From the NCBI RefSeq assembly GCF_902150045.1, contig NZ_CABFVU010000001.1:2294001-2358000 (forward strand): a DNA stretch of 64,000 bases, read 5' to 3'. The position numbers and the translations under genes are program-made. The notes under the pieces were generated by a model. It had not been told where the DNA came from and searched no databases. It saw nothing but the letters and a program-made list of their open reading frames with translations. The stretch comes from Chitinophaga polysaccharea (GTDB lineage: Bacteria > Bacteroidota > Bacteroidia > Chitinophagales > Chitinophagaceae). Below, one piece after another: positions 34,839-43,213 of the stretch (the first letter of the stretch is position 1; the number at the start of each line of letters is the position of its first letter).

Positions 34839-36224
34839 ATGACCAACAGCACATTCAGAGATACAATAGCTACCGTTGACAGGCAGGGCAAACGCAGCTG
34901 GATATACGCAAAGCAGCCTAAAGGCCGCTGGTATAATATCCGTAGCCTGGTTAGCCTCCTGTATTTTAGTGTTTTCTTCAGCCTGCCGTTTATTTCCATA
35001 AATGGCAGGCCTTTGTTTTTGCTGAATGTGGTGGAAGGGAAGTTCATCCTTTTTGGCGCTATTTTCTGGCCGCAGGATTTTTTCATTTTCGGATTGGCAA
35101 TGCTGGCCTTCATTCTGTTTATAGTAGTGTTTACAATGGCATTCGGAAGGCTTTTCTGCGGATGGATGTGCCCCCAAACCATTTTTATGGAAATGTTGTT
35201 CCGCCGCCTGGAATACTGGATAGAAGGGGACGCCGCTGCGCAGAAAATGTTACGGCAATCACCATGGAACACTAACAAGATTATCCGGAAAACAGGGAAA
35301 CATATTGCTTTTTATGCCCTGTCTTTCCTTATTGCCAACATATTCCTCGCTTATATTATCGGGGCCGGAGCACTGGAAAAAATTATCAACGAGCCATTGT
35401 CATCACATGCCGGAGGTTTTATCGCCATCATGGTGTTCTCCGGGGTATTCTATGGCGTGTTTGCCTTTATGCGGGAACAGATCTGTACGATTGTATGCCC
35501 TTACGGCCGCTTACAGGGCGTGTTGCTGGACAGGAACTCTATCCTGGTGGCATATGATTACGTAAGAGGGGAGCCCCGGGGAAAATTCCGCAAAAATGAG
35601 TCCCGGGCACATGGCGATTGTATCGACTGCATGCAGTGCGTGAAGGTATGCCCTACGGGGATAGATATACGGAACGGCACCCAGCTGGAATGTGTGAACT
35701 GCACTGCCTGTATTGATGCATGCGATTTCATGATGGAACAAACCGGCCGGCCGAAAGGACTGATCCGGTATGCTTCTGAAAACGGCATTGCCAGCAAACA
35801 AAAGCTACGTTTCACACCCCGTCTTAAAGTATACTCCGCTGTGCTGGCAATTTTGCTCACCGCTATCAGTTTTATGCTGGGAAGCCGGAAACCGGTTAGC
35901 GGCACTATTATGCGCACTGCGGGTATGCTGTACCAGGAAAGGGGGGCGGATAGCTTATCGAACCTGTACCGTATAAAGCTCGTGAATAAAACAGGCAGGG
36001 ACATCCCTGTGGAGCTGAAACTGGAAGATGAGAGCGGGGTTGTTTCCATGATCGGTAATGCTGTGATCCATGTAAAGGCAGAGGGACAGGGAGAAGGCAC
36101 CTTCTTTATCGTGTTACCAAAAGTATCCGTGCATCGACGTAAATCTGCTTTGTACGTCGGCCTTTATGAGAAAGAAGAAAGGATCAGCCGTATACGCACC
36201 ACGTTTTTAGGACCGGTGCAATAA
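34839..36224 (+). CDS. ccoG: CcoG/FixG-type ferredoxin membrane protein
   Basis: 461 residues, with about five membrane helices. It has the N-terminal membrane motif F-C-G-W-M-C-P-Q-T, a later C-P-Y-G-R-L-Q, and two 4Fe-4S motifs in the cytoplasmic part: C-I-D-C-M-Q-C-V-K-V-C-P and C-V-N-C-T-A-C-I-D-A-C. The C-terminal third is an Ig-like extracytoplasmic domain (from about residue 345). CcoG is proposed to reduce copper(II) in cbb3 assembly. Spacing from ccoP is 33 bases, partly filled by the 23-bp duplication. Confidence 0.94.
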   Translation: MTNSTFRDTIATVDRQGKRSWIYAKQPKGRWYNIRSLVSLLYFSVFFSLPFISINGRPLFLLNVVEGKFILFGAIFWPQDFFIFGLAMLAFILFIVVFTMAFGRLFCGWMCPQTIFMEMLFRRLEYWIEGDAAAQKMLRQSPWNTNKIIRKTGKHIAFYALSFLIANIFLAYIIGAGALEKIINEPLSSHAGGFIAIMVFSGVFYGVFAFMREQICTIVCPYGRLQGVLLDRNSILVAYDYVRGEPRGKFRKNESRAHGDCIDCMQCVKVCPTGIDIRNGTQLECVNCTACIDACDFMMEQTGRPKGLIRYASENGIASKQKLRFTPRLKVYSAVLAILLTAISFMLGSRKPVSGTIMRTAGMLYQERGADSLSNLYRIKLVNKTGRDIPVELKLEDESGVVSMIGNAVIHVKAEGQGEGTFFIVLPKVSVHRRKSALYVGLYEKEERISRIRTTFLGPVQ

Positions 36225-36264
36225 ACAGGATAGGTCATTTATATCATCTTAAAAAAATATTACC

Positions 36265-36702
36265 ATGAACTGGGGACATAAGATCATCATAGTATTCGCA
36301 GTATTTGCAGCCGGTATTTTAGCGCTCGTCACCAAAAGCATGCGTACCAGGATTGACATGGTAACACCAGACTACTACAGCGAAGAACTGAAATACCAAC
36401 AGGTAATTGATGGAAAAGAAAACGCGGGCAGGCTGTCGGCCCCGGTAAATATATCGCAGGAAGATACCGGAATACGGATCTCTTTTCCGCCTGAGCTGCG
36501 TAACCGGTCCATCACCGGCAAACTCATTTTTTACCGGCCTTCTGATTCCGGTAAAGATGTATTGCTTCCACTTCAACCTGATCTGCAGGGGCAACAGTTT
36601 ATTGATAAGGGATTGTTTATCCGCGGACCGTATAAAGTGAAAGTGGCGTGGACCATGAACAATTTGCCTTACTACCAGGAACAATTGGTAAATATTAATT
36701 GA
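36265..36702 (+). CDS. ccoH: CcoH/FixH-type assembly protein
   Basis: 145 residues: one membrane helix (residues 6-24), the family block D-M-V-T-P-D-Y-Y-S-E-E-L-K-Y-Q near residue 31-45, and a beta-rich extracytoplasmic domain ending in P-Y-K-V-K-V-A-W. This is the FixH pattern, an assembly factor for the cbb3 complex. It is followed 42 bases later by the SafE-like gene. Confidence 0.9.
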   Translation: MNWGHKIIIVFAVFAAGILALVTKSMRTRIDMVTPDYYSEELKYQQVIDGKENAGRLSAPVNISQEDTGIRISFPPELRNRSITGKLIFYRPSDSGKDVLLPLQPDLQGQQFIDKGLFIRGPYKVKVAWTMNNLPYYQEQLVNIN

Positions 36703-36744
36703 GCCATGTTAGTTATTTAAAAAATTACAAAAGATATACGCATT

Positions 36745-37476
36745 ATGATCGCCTCTTTCATACTGGGTTTTATGGGCAGCTTTCACTGTATAGGCATGTG
36801 CGGCCCCATTGCGTTAACACTACCTGTACAGCATCTTACGGGCGCCAGGAAGCTGGCGGGCATTGGGTTATACAATGCGGGCCGTATCAGCGCCTATTCT
36901 GTTCTTGGATTGTTCTTTGGCTGGCTGGGCAGGCAGTTATACCTGGGTGGGTTGCAGCAGTGGCTATCGATCATTACCGGTAGTTTACTCCTGTTGCTGG
37001 TGATATTGAAAAGTGCGGGCGTAAGATTAACAAAAGGCAGGCATCTCCCCGGAGTTTTTACTTCAAAGATAAAATCCCTTTTGGGAAGCCTGTTACGGGA
37101 GCAGCGTTTCAGCACTTTGTATGCCATTGGCTTCCTGAACGGGCTTCTGCCTTGTGGCCTGGTATACCTGGGCATTACCGGTGCCATTGCCTCCGGCGAC
37201 GTGCTGAAAGGAATGCTGTTCATGGCAGCCTTTGGCGCCGGTACCTTACCCGCAATGGCCGGTGTTACTTACTTCAGTTACCTGGTTAGCTTACCGGTAC
37301 GCAACCGGATACGCCGCATGATGCCGGTAGCAGTCAGTATCATGGGTGTGTTGCTGATCCTCCGTGGCCTGAACCTGGGCATTCCCTACATCAGCCCAGT
37401 GCTCACATCCGGTACTGAACATGTAGTTGAAAATTGTTGTCATAAACCATCCAATCAACATGAGCCTCATCAGTAA
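36745..37476 (+). CDS. SafE/DsbD-like membrane transporter, cbb3-linked
   Basis: 243 residues, about six membrane helices. The N-terminal motif is F-M-G-S-F-H-C-I-G-M-C-G-P-I-A, with conserved Cys and Met that could bind Cu(I), followed by F-L-N-G-L-L-P-C-G-L-V-Y. It belongs to the sulfite exporter TauE/SafE-like group that recurs in cbb3 clusters and is also proposed as a copper transporter. The C-terminus carries H-V-V-E-N-C-C-H-K-P, another Cys/His stretch. Its last 17 bases overlap the start of hemN. Confidence 0.87.
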   Translation: MIASFILGFMGSFHCIGMCGPIALTLPVQHLTGARKLAGIGLYNAGRISAYSVLGLFFGWLGRQLYLGGLQQWLSIITGSLLLLLVILKSAGVRLTKGRHLPGVFTSKIKSLLGSLLREQRFSTLYAIGFLNGLLPCGLVYLGITGAIASGDVLKGMLFMAAFGAGTLPAMAGVTYFSYLVSLPVRNRIRRMMPVAVSIMGVLLILRGLNLGIPYISPVLTSGTEHVVENCCHKPSNQHEPHQ

Positions 37477-38818
37477 ATATAATGTGGCCGCACCGCGGTA
37501 CACCAGTTATCCTACTGTTCCGTACTGGGACGAGCATACCTTTCATCCTGAAAAATGGGAAACGTTACTGCAGCGTTCCTTCCGGGAGTCGAACGGTAAA
37601 GACGGGATCAGTTTATACATTCACCTGCCTTTTTGTGAAAGTATGTGTACTTACTGTGGTTGTAATAAGCATATTACCGTTAACCATGGGGTAGAGGTGC
37701 CATACATTGAAACATTGCTGAAGGAGTGGCAGCTGTACATTGATACTTTCGGCGGGCGCCCGCATATCCGGGAAATACATCTTGGCGGAGGTACTCCCAC
37801 CTTTTTCAGTGCAGCAAATTTAGCGATGTTGCTGAACGGGATTTATCAAACAGCAGAACTGCTGCCCGATGCCAGCCTGAGCTTTGAAGGGCACCCGGGC
37901 AATACCACGCCGGAGCATCTCCAGCAGTTGTACAACCTGGGCTTCAGGAGAATCAGTTTAGGTATACAGGATTTTGATATGCGGGTACAGGAAATCATAA
38001 ACCGTTTGCAACCATTCGGGATGGTGGCTTCCGTAGTAGAGAACGCCAGGAAGATCGGCTTTACCTCTGTTAATTTCGACCTTATTTACGGGCTGCCGTT
38101 ACAAACACTGAAGAGTATGCAGGACACTATTGATAAGGTTGTCCGGTTGCGCCCCGACAGGATCTCTTTTTACAGTTACGCACATGTTCCCTGGATAAAA
38201 GGGACCGGTCAGCGACGCTATACTGAAGCGGATCTTCCTAAAGATGAAGAAAAAAGACAGCTGTATGAGCTGGGTAAATTACTGTTCGACGGCAATGGTT
38301 ATACAGAGATTGGTATGGATCATTTTGCACTGCCCGGAGAGGCATTGCATAATGCTTTCCTTCAAGGCAGGTTGCACCGTAACTTCATGGGATACACGGC
38401 ATCCCATACGTCACTGCTGGTTGGTTTGGGAGCATCTTCTATTGGCGACAGCTGGTATGCCTATGCTCAAAATGAGAAGAAGGTAGATAAGTACCAGGAG
38501 CTGGTGAACAAAGGCTGGTTTCCGGTTGTGCGGGGCCATATCCTGAATGAAGAAGACGGATTGCTGCGTAAGCATATTCATGAGCTGATGTGCAGGTTTG
38601 AAACTACCTGGAACAATGCAGATACACAGTGCGATGCGGTAACTGAAGGGCTGCAGCGATTACAGGAGCTGGAGAAGGATGGCCTGGTACAGGTACTGCC
38701 TCAGAAGGTGTTGGTAACGCCTGGTGGAAGGCCGTTTATCCGTAACATTTGTATGGCCTTTGATGCAAGACTGTGGCGACAAGTACCACATTCACAATTA
38801 TTTAGCACAGCTATATAA
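37460..38818 (+). CDS. hemN: Oxygen-independent coproporphyrinogen III dehydrogenase
   Basis: Radical-SAM step of haem synthesis that replaces HemF when oxygen is low. From ATG 37460 (MSLISKYNVAAPRYTSYPT) the protein is 452 residues. The radical-SAM cysteines are in C-E-S-M-C-T-Y-C-G-C near residue 59, with G-G-G-T-P-T-F following. The upstream start at 37427 lies inside the previous gene and is rejected. Placing haem synthesis at the end of the oxidase operon fits the high haem demand of cbb3 under microaerobic conditions. Confidence 0.94.
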   Translation: MSLISKYNVAAPRYTSYPTVPYWDEHTFHPEKWETLLQRSFRESNGKDGISLYIHLPFCESMCTYCGCNKHITVNHGVEVPYIETLLKEWQLYIDTFGGRPHIREIHLGGGTPTFFSAANLAMLLNGIYQTAELLPDASLSFEGHPGNTTPEHLQQLYNLGFRRISLGIQDFDMRVQEIINRLQPFGMVASVVENARKIGFTSVNFDLIYGLPLQTLKSMQDTIDKVVRLRPDRISFYSYAHVPWIKGTGQRRYTEADLPKDEEKRQLYELGKLLFDGNGYTEIGMDHFALPGEALHNAFLQGRLHRNFMGYTASHTSLLVGLGASSIGDSWYAYAQNEKKVDKYQELVNKGWFPVVRGHILNEEDGLLRKHIHELMCRFETTWNNADTQCDAVTEGLQRLQELEKDGLVQVLPQKVLVTPGGRPFIRNICMAFDARLWRQVPHSQLFSTAI

Positions 38819-38834
38819 AGCCTCTTGCTTTTGC

Positions 38835-38932
38835 CTTATCCGGGATTATGATGATTACTTTTTTAATTGAGCGGATAAATGCAAAAACAAATAAAAACTC
38901 AAATCATCATAATCATCATAATCCCGGATAAG
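38835..38932. repeat. 22-bp perfect inverted repeat after hemN
   Basis: CTTATCCGGG plus ATTATGATGATT (38835-38856) and its exact complement at 38911-38932, with a 54-base AT-rich loop. It resembles the REP-like intergenic elements seen elsewhere in this window (41071-41224). It may end the cco operon transcript. Confidence 0.8.
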
Positions 38933-39112
38933 ACAATTCCCTGCTTTTGGGGTAGAAAAACCCAAAATCTGAAAAAAAGAGGACGTCAACCGGTTTATGC
39001 ATTTACCGGGAAAAGGGTATAAAAAAGAGGATCAGAGAAGTGTGAATTTTGGTAAGATGAAAATACAATCTGCTGTAACGCTTTATTCATGCGGGTTTCA
39101 AAGGCAATAAAA

Positions 39113-39142
39113 AAAGTCTGACCGTTGGAACAATCAGACTTT
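39113..39142. terminator. Stem-loop in the non-coding region
   Basis: AAAGTCTGA pairs with TCAGACTTT around a 12-base loop. The longer T run is on the minus strand, so it could end a short transcript coming from the right, or be bidirectional. Confidence 0.5.
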
Positions 39143-39314
39143 CTTGTTATGTGAATGGGTTAGTAAGTACAGGGAAACAAAATTCCCTACACAATATTAA
39201 AAAGAATTTCATCACAAAAGAAAAAATTTACAAAAAATTTTATTCACACTACTAAAATAATTGTGGATAACAGTAGATTGAAACTTTCCAATCCCGGTTA
39301 TCATGCCTTCATAT

Positions 39315-39348
39315 TTTGATTGTTGCAATTGCCGATTTACTACCTTTG
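39315..39348 (+). promoter_or_regulatory. Promoter of the lpxD-like gene
   Basis: TTTG (39315-39318) and TACCTTTG (39341-39348, exact TAnnTTTG), 22 bases apart, 36 bases before the start codon. Confidence 0.6.
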
Positions 39349-39383
39349 TTGCTTCTTAAACATCATTCAATAATTCAGAGTAT

Positions 39384-40331
39384 ATGAAGTTCGAAGTACC
39401 TGTTGCAGTAACGGAGATAGCAGCATATATAGGCGCAGAGCTGGTTGGCAACAGCCAACTGATGGCCACAGGCATCAATGAAATACATAAGGTTACACCG
39501 GGGGATATTTCGTTTGTTGACTTTGAGAAATACTATAACGCCAGTCTGCAATCGGCAGCAACTATCATTATCATTAACAAAAAAGTGCCTTGTCCTGAAG
39601 GTAAGGCAATCCTGGTACTGGACGACCCGTTCAGTGCATATGTAAAACTGGTTAAAAGATTCAGGCCATTTGAGGCAGCAACCAAAGCCATCAGCGACAG
39701 CGCCGTGATAGGAGAGGGCACTATTATTCAGCCCAACGTATTCATTGGCAACCATGTGCGCATCGGCCGGAACTGCCTCATTCATCCCAACGTTACCATT
39801 TACGACTACTGTGAAATTGGCGACAACGTAATTATTCATGCAGGTACTGTGCTTGGTGCAGACGCTTTTTACTTCAAGAAAAGAGCTGAGCGGGAAGTGA
39901 TGTACGATAAACTGGAGAGCTGCGGAAGAGTGATCATTGAAAGCGATGTGGAACTGGGCGCCGGCTGTACTATCGACAAAGGCGTAAGTGGTGATACCAT
40001 CATTGGCCAGGGTACTAAGCTGGATAACATGATCCATGTAGGTCATGGTACCGTGATAGGCAGGAACTGCCTTATTGCCGCACAGGTAGGTGTGGCCGGC
40101 AAAGCTAAAATCGAAGACAATGTAATCCTCTGGGGCCAGGTAGGAGTAAATAAAGATCTTACTATCGGTAAAGGCGCCGTTGTACTTGCACAAAGCGGCG
40201 TACCCTCATCCCTGGAAGGAGGCAAAGTATATTTCGGTACCCCCGCAGAAGATGCCAGGGTAAAAAAGAAAGAACTCGCCTGGGTAAAACGTATCCCTGA
40301 GATGTGGGCAAAACTGAAAGAATCCAGATAA
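39384..40331 (+). CDS. LpxD-like UDP-3-O-acylglucosamine N-acyltransferase
   Basis: 315 residues. The first 100 form the uridine-binding-like N-domain of LpxD (I-N-E-I-H-K-V-T-P-G-D-I-S-F-V-D). Then a left-handed parallel beta-helix of hexapeptide repeats runs from about 105 to 290 with the catalytic-type His in N-M-I-H-V-G-H-G-T-V-I-G, and the protein ends in a helix. LpxD adds the second acyl chain in lipid A synthesis. No other lipid A genes are adjacent, so this may be a second copy used in another sugar acylation; the family is sure, the exact substrate is not. Confidence 0.85.
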   Translation: MKFEVPVAVTEIAAYIGAELVGNSQLMATGINEIHKVTPGDISFVDFEKYYNASLQSAATIIIINKKVPCPEGKAILVLDDPFSAYVKLVKRFRPFEAATKAISDSAVIGEGTIIQPNVFIGNHVRIGRNCLIHPNVTIYDYCEIGDNVIIHAGTVLGADAFYFKKRAEREVMYDKLESCGRVIIESDVELGAGCTIDKGVSGDTIIGQGTKLDNMIHVGHGTVIGRNCLIAAQVGVAGKAKIEDNVILWGQVGVNKDLTIGKGAVVLAQSGVPSSLEGGKVYFGTPAEDARVKKKELAWVKRIPEMWAKLKESR

Positions 40332-40336
40332 TCATT

Positions 40337-40370
40337 AACGCCGGGAGCACTAACAAGCACCCGGCGTTTT
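40337..40370 (+). terminator. Terminator after the lpxD-like gene
   Basis: AACGCCGGG (40337-40345) pairs with CCCGGCGTT (40360-40368), followed by TT. It sits between two same-strand genes. Confidence 0.8.
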
Positions 40371-40391
40371 AATAGTCAAACCACCCGTTTC

Positions 40392-41063
40392 ATGAAATAT
40401 CTCTCTATTGCTTTACTCCCCCTGCTGTTCTGGAGCTGTACCACCACCAAGCCCACCATTGCCAAATCATCCTTATACACCAGCGACCAGGAGTGGCCAG
40501 TGAAGGTGAAAGACGGCTGGCTTACCGCTAAAACCATTTCTTTTGGCCTTTATTCCACTACTTCCCGTAAAAATGGGGTAGCGGAAGCAACCTTCATCAA
40601 AGACCCTAAAAACGCCTTTAATTTTTATCTGAACGGTAATGAGGAGCACCTGTTGATTCAAACTATGAATACTGCCGCCATTGTGTTCTCGAACCGTGAT
40701 TTACCTGCCTATTTAAGCGGGTTACCGGCCGGTACAGAGCTTCGCTACGCACTGATCAACGGTACCAGGAATGAGCCTTTAAAACGCTGGGAAATGATTG
40801 TTAAGAGCCCTCATTACCTGGAGTTGAATGAAAACAAACCGGCAGGTGTGCTGAGATCTACGGATACAGATATACGTATTACTGCCAATAACCGGTATGG
40901 TAAGGTAAATTCTTATGAAAATGTGTGCTATGAATTTCAGTACCGCGGGCAACCCGTGGCGGCAGTGATCCCCGGTGAAAAACCCAGGGTATGGATGGGT
41001 AAAGAGGTGCCTCCTGAAATAGCCAAAACATTAGCCGCTGCAATAGCTGCTTTCCTGTTTTGA
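40392..41063 (+). CDS. Putative lipoprotein of unknown function
   Basis: 223 residues. The N-terminus (M-K-Y-L-S-I-A-L-L-P-L-L-F-W-S-C) is a lipoprotein signal with the lipidated Cys at residue 16. The mature part is mostly beta, with no motif I recognise (T-I-S-F-G-L-Y-S-T-T, L-L-I-Q-T-M-N-T). It is followed by the large inverted repeat, and so is the last plus-strand gene before a run of minus-strand genes. Confidence 0.7.
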   Translation: MKYLSIALLPLLFWSCTTTKPTIAKSSLYTSDQEWPVKVKDGWLTAKTISFGLYSTTSRKNGVAEATFIKDPKNAFNFYLNGNEEHLLIQTMNTAAIVFSNRDLPAYLSGLPAGTELRYALINGTRNEPLKRWEMIVKSPHYLELNENKPAGVLRSTDTDIRITANNRYGKVNSYENVCYEFQYRGQPVAAVIPGEKPRVWMGKEVPPEIAKTLAAAIAAFLF

Positions 41064-41070
41064 GTAACAC

Positions 41071-41224
41071 GCGGGTTTTGTCTTGGAACACTGATTTCGC
41101 TGATATTTTTGAAATATTTAAGGGAGACAAAAGCAAATAACTTGCTTCTGTCTCCCTTAATTTTTAACCGCTTAAAAAAATATCAGCGAAATCAGTGAAA
41201 TCAGTGTTCCAAGACAAAATCCGC
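41071..41224. repeat. REP-like long inverted repeat with nested hairpin
   Basis: Left arm at 41071-41110 and right arm at 41174-41224 are reverse complements, including GTCTTGGAACACTGATTTC. The right arm has one extra ACTGATTTC-type unit (a 10-base duplication), so the arms are not the same length. In the centre TTAAGGGAGACA (41118-41129) pairs with TGTCTCCCTTAA (41149-41160). The whole structure fits exactly between two convergent genes. Confidence 0.88.
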
Positions 41225-41225
41225 T

Positions 41226-42221
41226 TTAATCCTGAGAAGAGGCCACACCCCGTTCGCGAAGGTAGGCAGCCGAAATATTACGGATGGTTTCCTCCAGTGG
41301 GCGGAACTGAAACCCCGGTAAGGCGGCTAAGATCTTTTTGTTTTCATAGTACACCTTAAGCTGTGCTGTATGGGCAGTTTCCCTGGTAATCAGTGGTTGC
41401 TTGCCGGTAAATAGCCCTTTCACCTTTTCAAGCCGCCATACAACTTCTGCCATCCATGGTTTTGCAGCAATATGGGGCGGTTTTTTACCAAGCGCCTGTG
41501 CCATCGTGGTAAATAATTGCAGGTAGCTCCAGTTGTCGGCCGACAGGATGAACCGTTGCTCACTAATATTGCTGTCCATCAACCGGATCATGGCAGTTAC
41601 CACGTCTTCTACATCTACAAAACCGTTTACACCCTGTGTATAATAAGGGAATTCCTTCCAGGCGTTTTTGAGCAGGGAGCCGGAACCATCGTCCCAGAAT
41701 CCGGCGCCCAGGATAATGGAAGGATTTACCACCACAGCTTCAAGCCCTTCTGCAATACCTCTCCAGACTTCCATTTCTCCCTGGAACTTACTGATGCTGT
41801 AGCGGGAATTGTTTTTACTGTCTTCCCACTCGCATTCCTCATTTACAGCAGCCCCGGGCTTTGCCCTCCCAATAGCCGCTACAGAGCTTACATACAACAA
41901 CTTTTTAACCCCTGCATCCAATGCCATGTTCACTACATTGGCGGTGCCTTCAACGTTAATTTTCAGGAGCCGGTCTTTGTCTGCGGCCTGAAAAGAAACT
42001 ACGGCAGCACAGTGATATACCTGTGTTACACCTTGCATGGCATCTTCCAGGGCGCACACATCCAGGATATCACCCGGTAGCCATTCTATTTTATCTGAAA
42101 TATCCTGCAACCGGGGAGAAGGTTGTTTGCGGTACAATGCTCTCACAGGTTTCCCTGCAGCAACCAATGCCCTTATTAAATGACTACCCAAAAAACCTGT
42201 ACCGCCGGTTACTAAAATCAT
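41226..42221 (-). CDS. Extended SDR, NAD-dependent epimerase/dehydratase
   Basis: 331 residues. Cofactor motif T-G-G-T-G-F-L-G-S-H at the N-terminus, C-A-A-V-V-S-F in the middle strand, and the catalytic Y-S-I-S-K near residue 145. The later part (V-N-P-S-I-I-L-G, F-V-D-V-E-D-V) fits dihydroflavonol-reductase/hydroxysteroid-like members. The substrate is not known. It is the last gene of a minus-strand run, stopping directly at the long inverted repeat; the next gene upstream (hydroxyacyl-CoA dehydrogenase) ends 50 bases away. Confidence 0.88.
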   Translation of the reverse strand: MILVTGGTGFLGSHLIRALVAAGKPVRALYRKQPSPRLQDISDKIEWLPGDILDVCALEDAMQGVTQVYHCAAVVSFQAADKDRLLKINVEGTANVVNMALDAGVKKLLYVSSVAAIGRAKPGAAVNEECEWEDSKNNSRYSISKFQGEMEVWRGIAEGLEAVVVNPSIILGAGFWDDGSGSLLKNAWKEFPYYTQGVNGFVDVEDVVTAMIRLMDSNISEQRFILSADNWSYLQLFTTMAQALGKKPPHIAAKPWMAEVVWRLEKVKGLFTGKQPLITRETAHTAQLKVYYENKKILAALPGFQFRPLEETIRNISAAYLRERGVASSQD

Positions 42222-42271
42222 GAAGACTAAAATTCTTTTTCTAAAGAAGGTTCAAAAATAACTAAAACCTG

Positions 42272-43123
42272 TTATTGTTCGTACCTGTAAAAACCCAATC
42301 CTGTTTTACGTCCCAGCTTTCCTTCCTTCACCCTTTGTTCCTGCAGTGCATTCGGTTTAAAACGGGGCGCTTGCTCAAAGGCATCGTACAGCGACTGTGT
42401 TACTGCCAGGTTGATATCGTTACCTATAAGGTCCATTAATGCAAACGGGCCCATTTTAAACCCGGCAGCTTCCAGCAACTGGTCAATAGTGCTGAAGTCG
42501 GCCAAACCTTGTTCTGCGATATGCATGGCCTCCAGGTAATAATGCCTGGCCACCCTGTTCACAATGAAGCCGGGGGAGTCTTTCACCCTTACCGGTACTT
42601 TTCCCATTTTCTGCGCCAGCTCATAGATGGCTTCGGCCACTTCCGGGGCTGTTTCTTTTCCGCTTACTACTTCTACCAGTTTCATCAGGTGTGCAGGATT
42701 AAAGAAGTGCATTCCTACCACCCTCGATGGGCGAACATTAACGGCGGAAGCAATTTCAGAAACAGACAGGGAAGATGTGTTGGAGGCAAAAATAGTTTCG
42801 GCGGAATTGATAGCTGTGAGCTGGTTGAAGAGTGCGGTTTTGGCGGTTATCCTTTCTACAATAGCCTCTATGATCACATCGGCTACGCATTCGTTGATAT
42901 TACTGGTAAAACGAAGCCGCTGCAGCACGCCGGCTTTATCTGCAGGGGTCAGTTTACCTTTTTCTACGGCTGCTGTCAGGCTCTTCTCAATCTGTGCACT
43001 GGCCTTGTCTAGACCATCCTGCCGTATATCAAACAACAAAGTAGTAAATCCGCTATAGGCTGCTATCTGTGCTATCCCGGCACCCATAGTACCGGCGCCG
43101 CATACGGCAATAGTTTGAATCAC
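42272..43123 (-). CDS. 3-hydroxybutyryl-CoA dehydrogenase
   Basis: 283 residues, the single-domain type. Nucleotide-binding G-A-G-T-M-G-A-G-I-A-Q at the N-terminus, the catalytic His in G-M-H-F-F-N-P-A-H-L-M-K-L-V-E-V, and the C-terminal dimer domain (F-I-V-N-R-V-A-R-H-Y-Y-L-E-A). This reduces acetoacetyl-CoA or related 3-oxoacyl-CoA, or runs in reverse in beta-oxidation. No other fatty-acid or butyrate genes are next to it. Confidence 0.93.
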   Translation of the reverse strand: MIQTIAVCGAGTMGAGIAQIAAYSGFTTLLFDIRQDGLDKASAQIEKSLTAAVEKGKLTPADKAGVLQRLRFTSNINECVADVIIEAIVERITAKTALFNQLTAINSAETIFASNTSSLSVSEIASAVNVRPSRVVGMHFFNPAHLMKLVEVVSGKETAPEVAEAIYELAQKMGKVPVRVKDSPGFIVNRVARHYYLEAMHIAEQGLADFSTIDQLLEAAGFKMGPFALMDLIGNDINLAVTQSLYDAFEQAPRFKPNALQEQRVKEGKLGRKTGLGFYRYEQ

Positions 43124-43142
43124 TTTTTGAGGTTTTTCATCC

Positions 43143-43193
43143 GGTTTTCACATGAATGCAGCGGAGAAATTCCGCTGCATTTATGTGAAAACC
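43143..43193. repeat. 23-bp inverted repeat between pheS and the dehydrogenase
   Basis: GGTTTTCACAT plus GAATGCAGCGGA on the left pairs with the right arm 43171-43193 at 22 of 23 positions, loop GAAAT. Lies in the gap after pheS. No T run, so REP-like or a processing hairpin. Confidence 0.82.
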
Positions 43194-43213
43194 AAATAGC
43201 CTGGTAATAATAT

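Larger units (their letters stand above)
38819..39383. other. 565-bp non-coding region with two DnaA boxes
   Basis: No plausible gene is seen. It holds the inverted repeat above, a stem-loop at 39113-39142, a very AT-rich stretch at about 39190-39290, and two perfect matches to the DnaA box TTATNCACA: TTATTCACA (39240-39248, plus strand) and TTATCCACA (39262-39270, minus strand). TAG triplets flank both boxes. The lpxD-like promoter follows. This may be a replication origin or a DnaA-controlled site. Confidence 0.5.

Noticed and set aside
39113..39142. Start of a small RNA gene
   Set aside because: A terminator-like stem is present, but no matching promoter was seen on the minus strand within 250 bases, so no sRNA is claimed.
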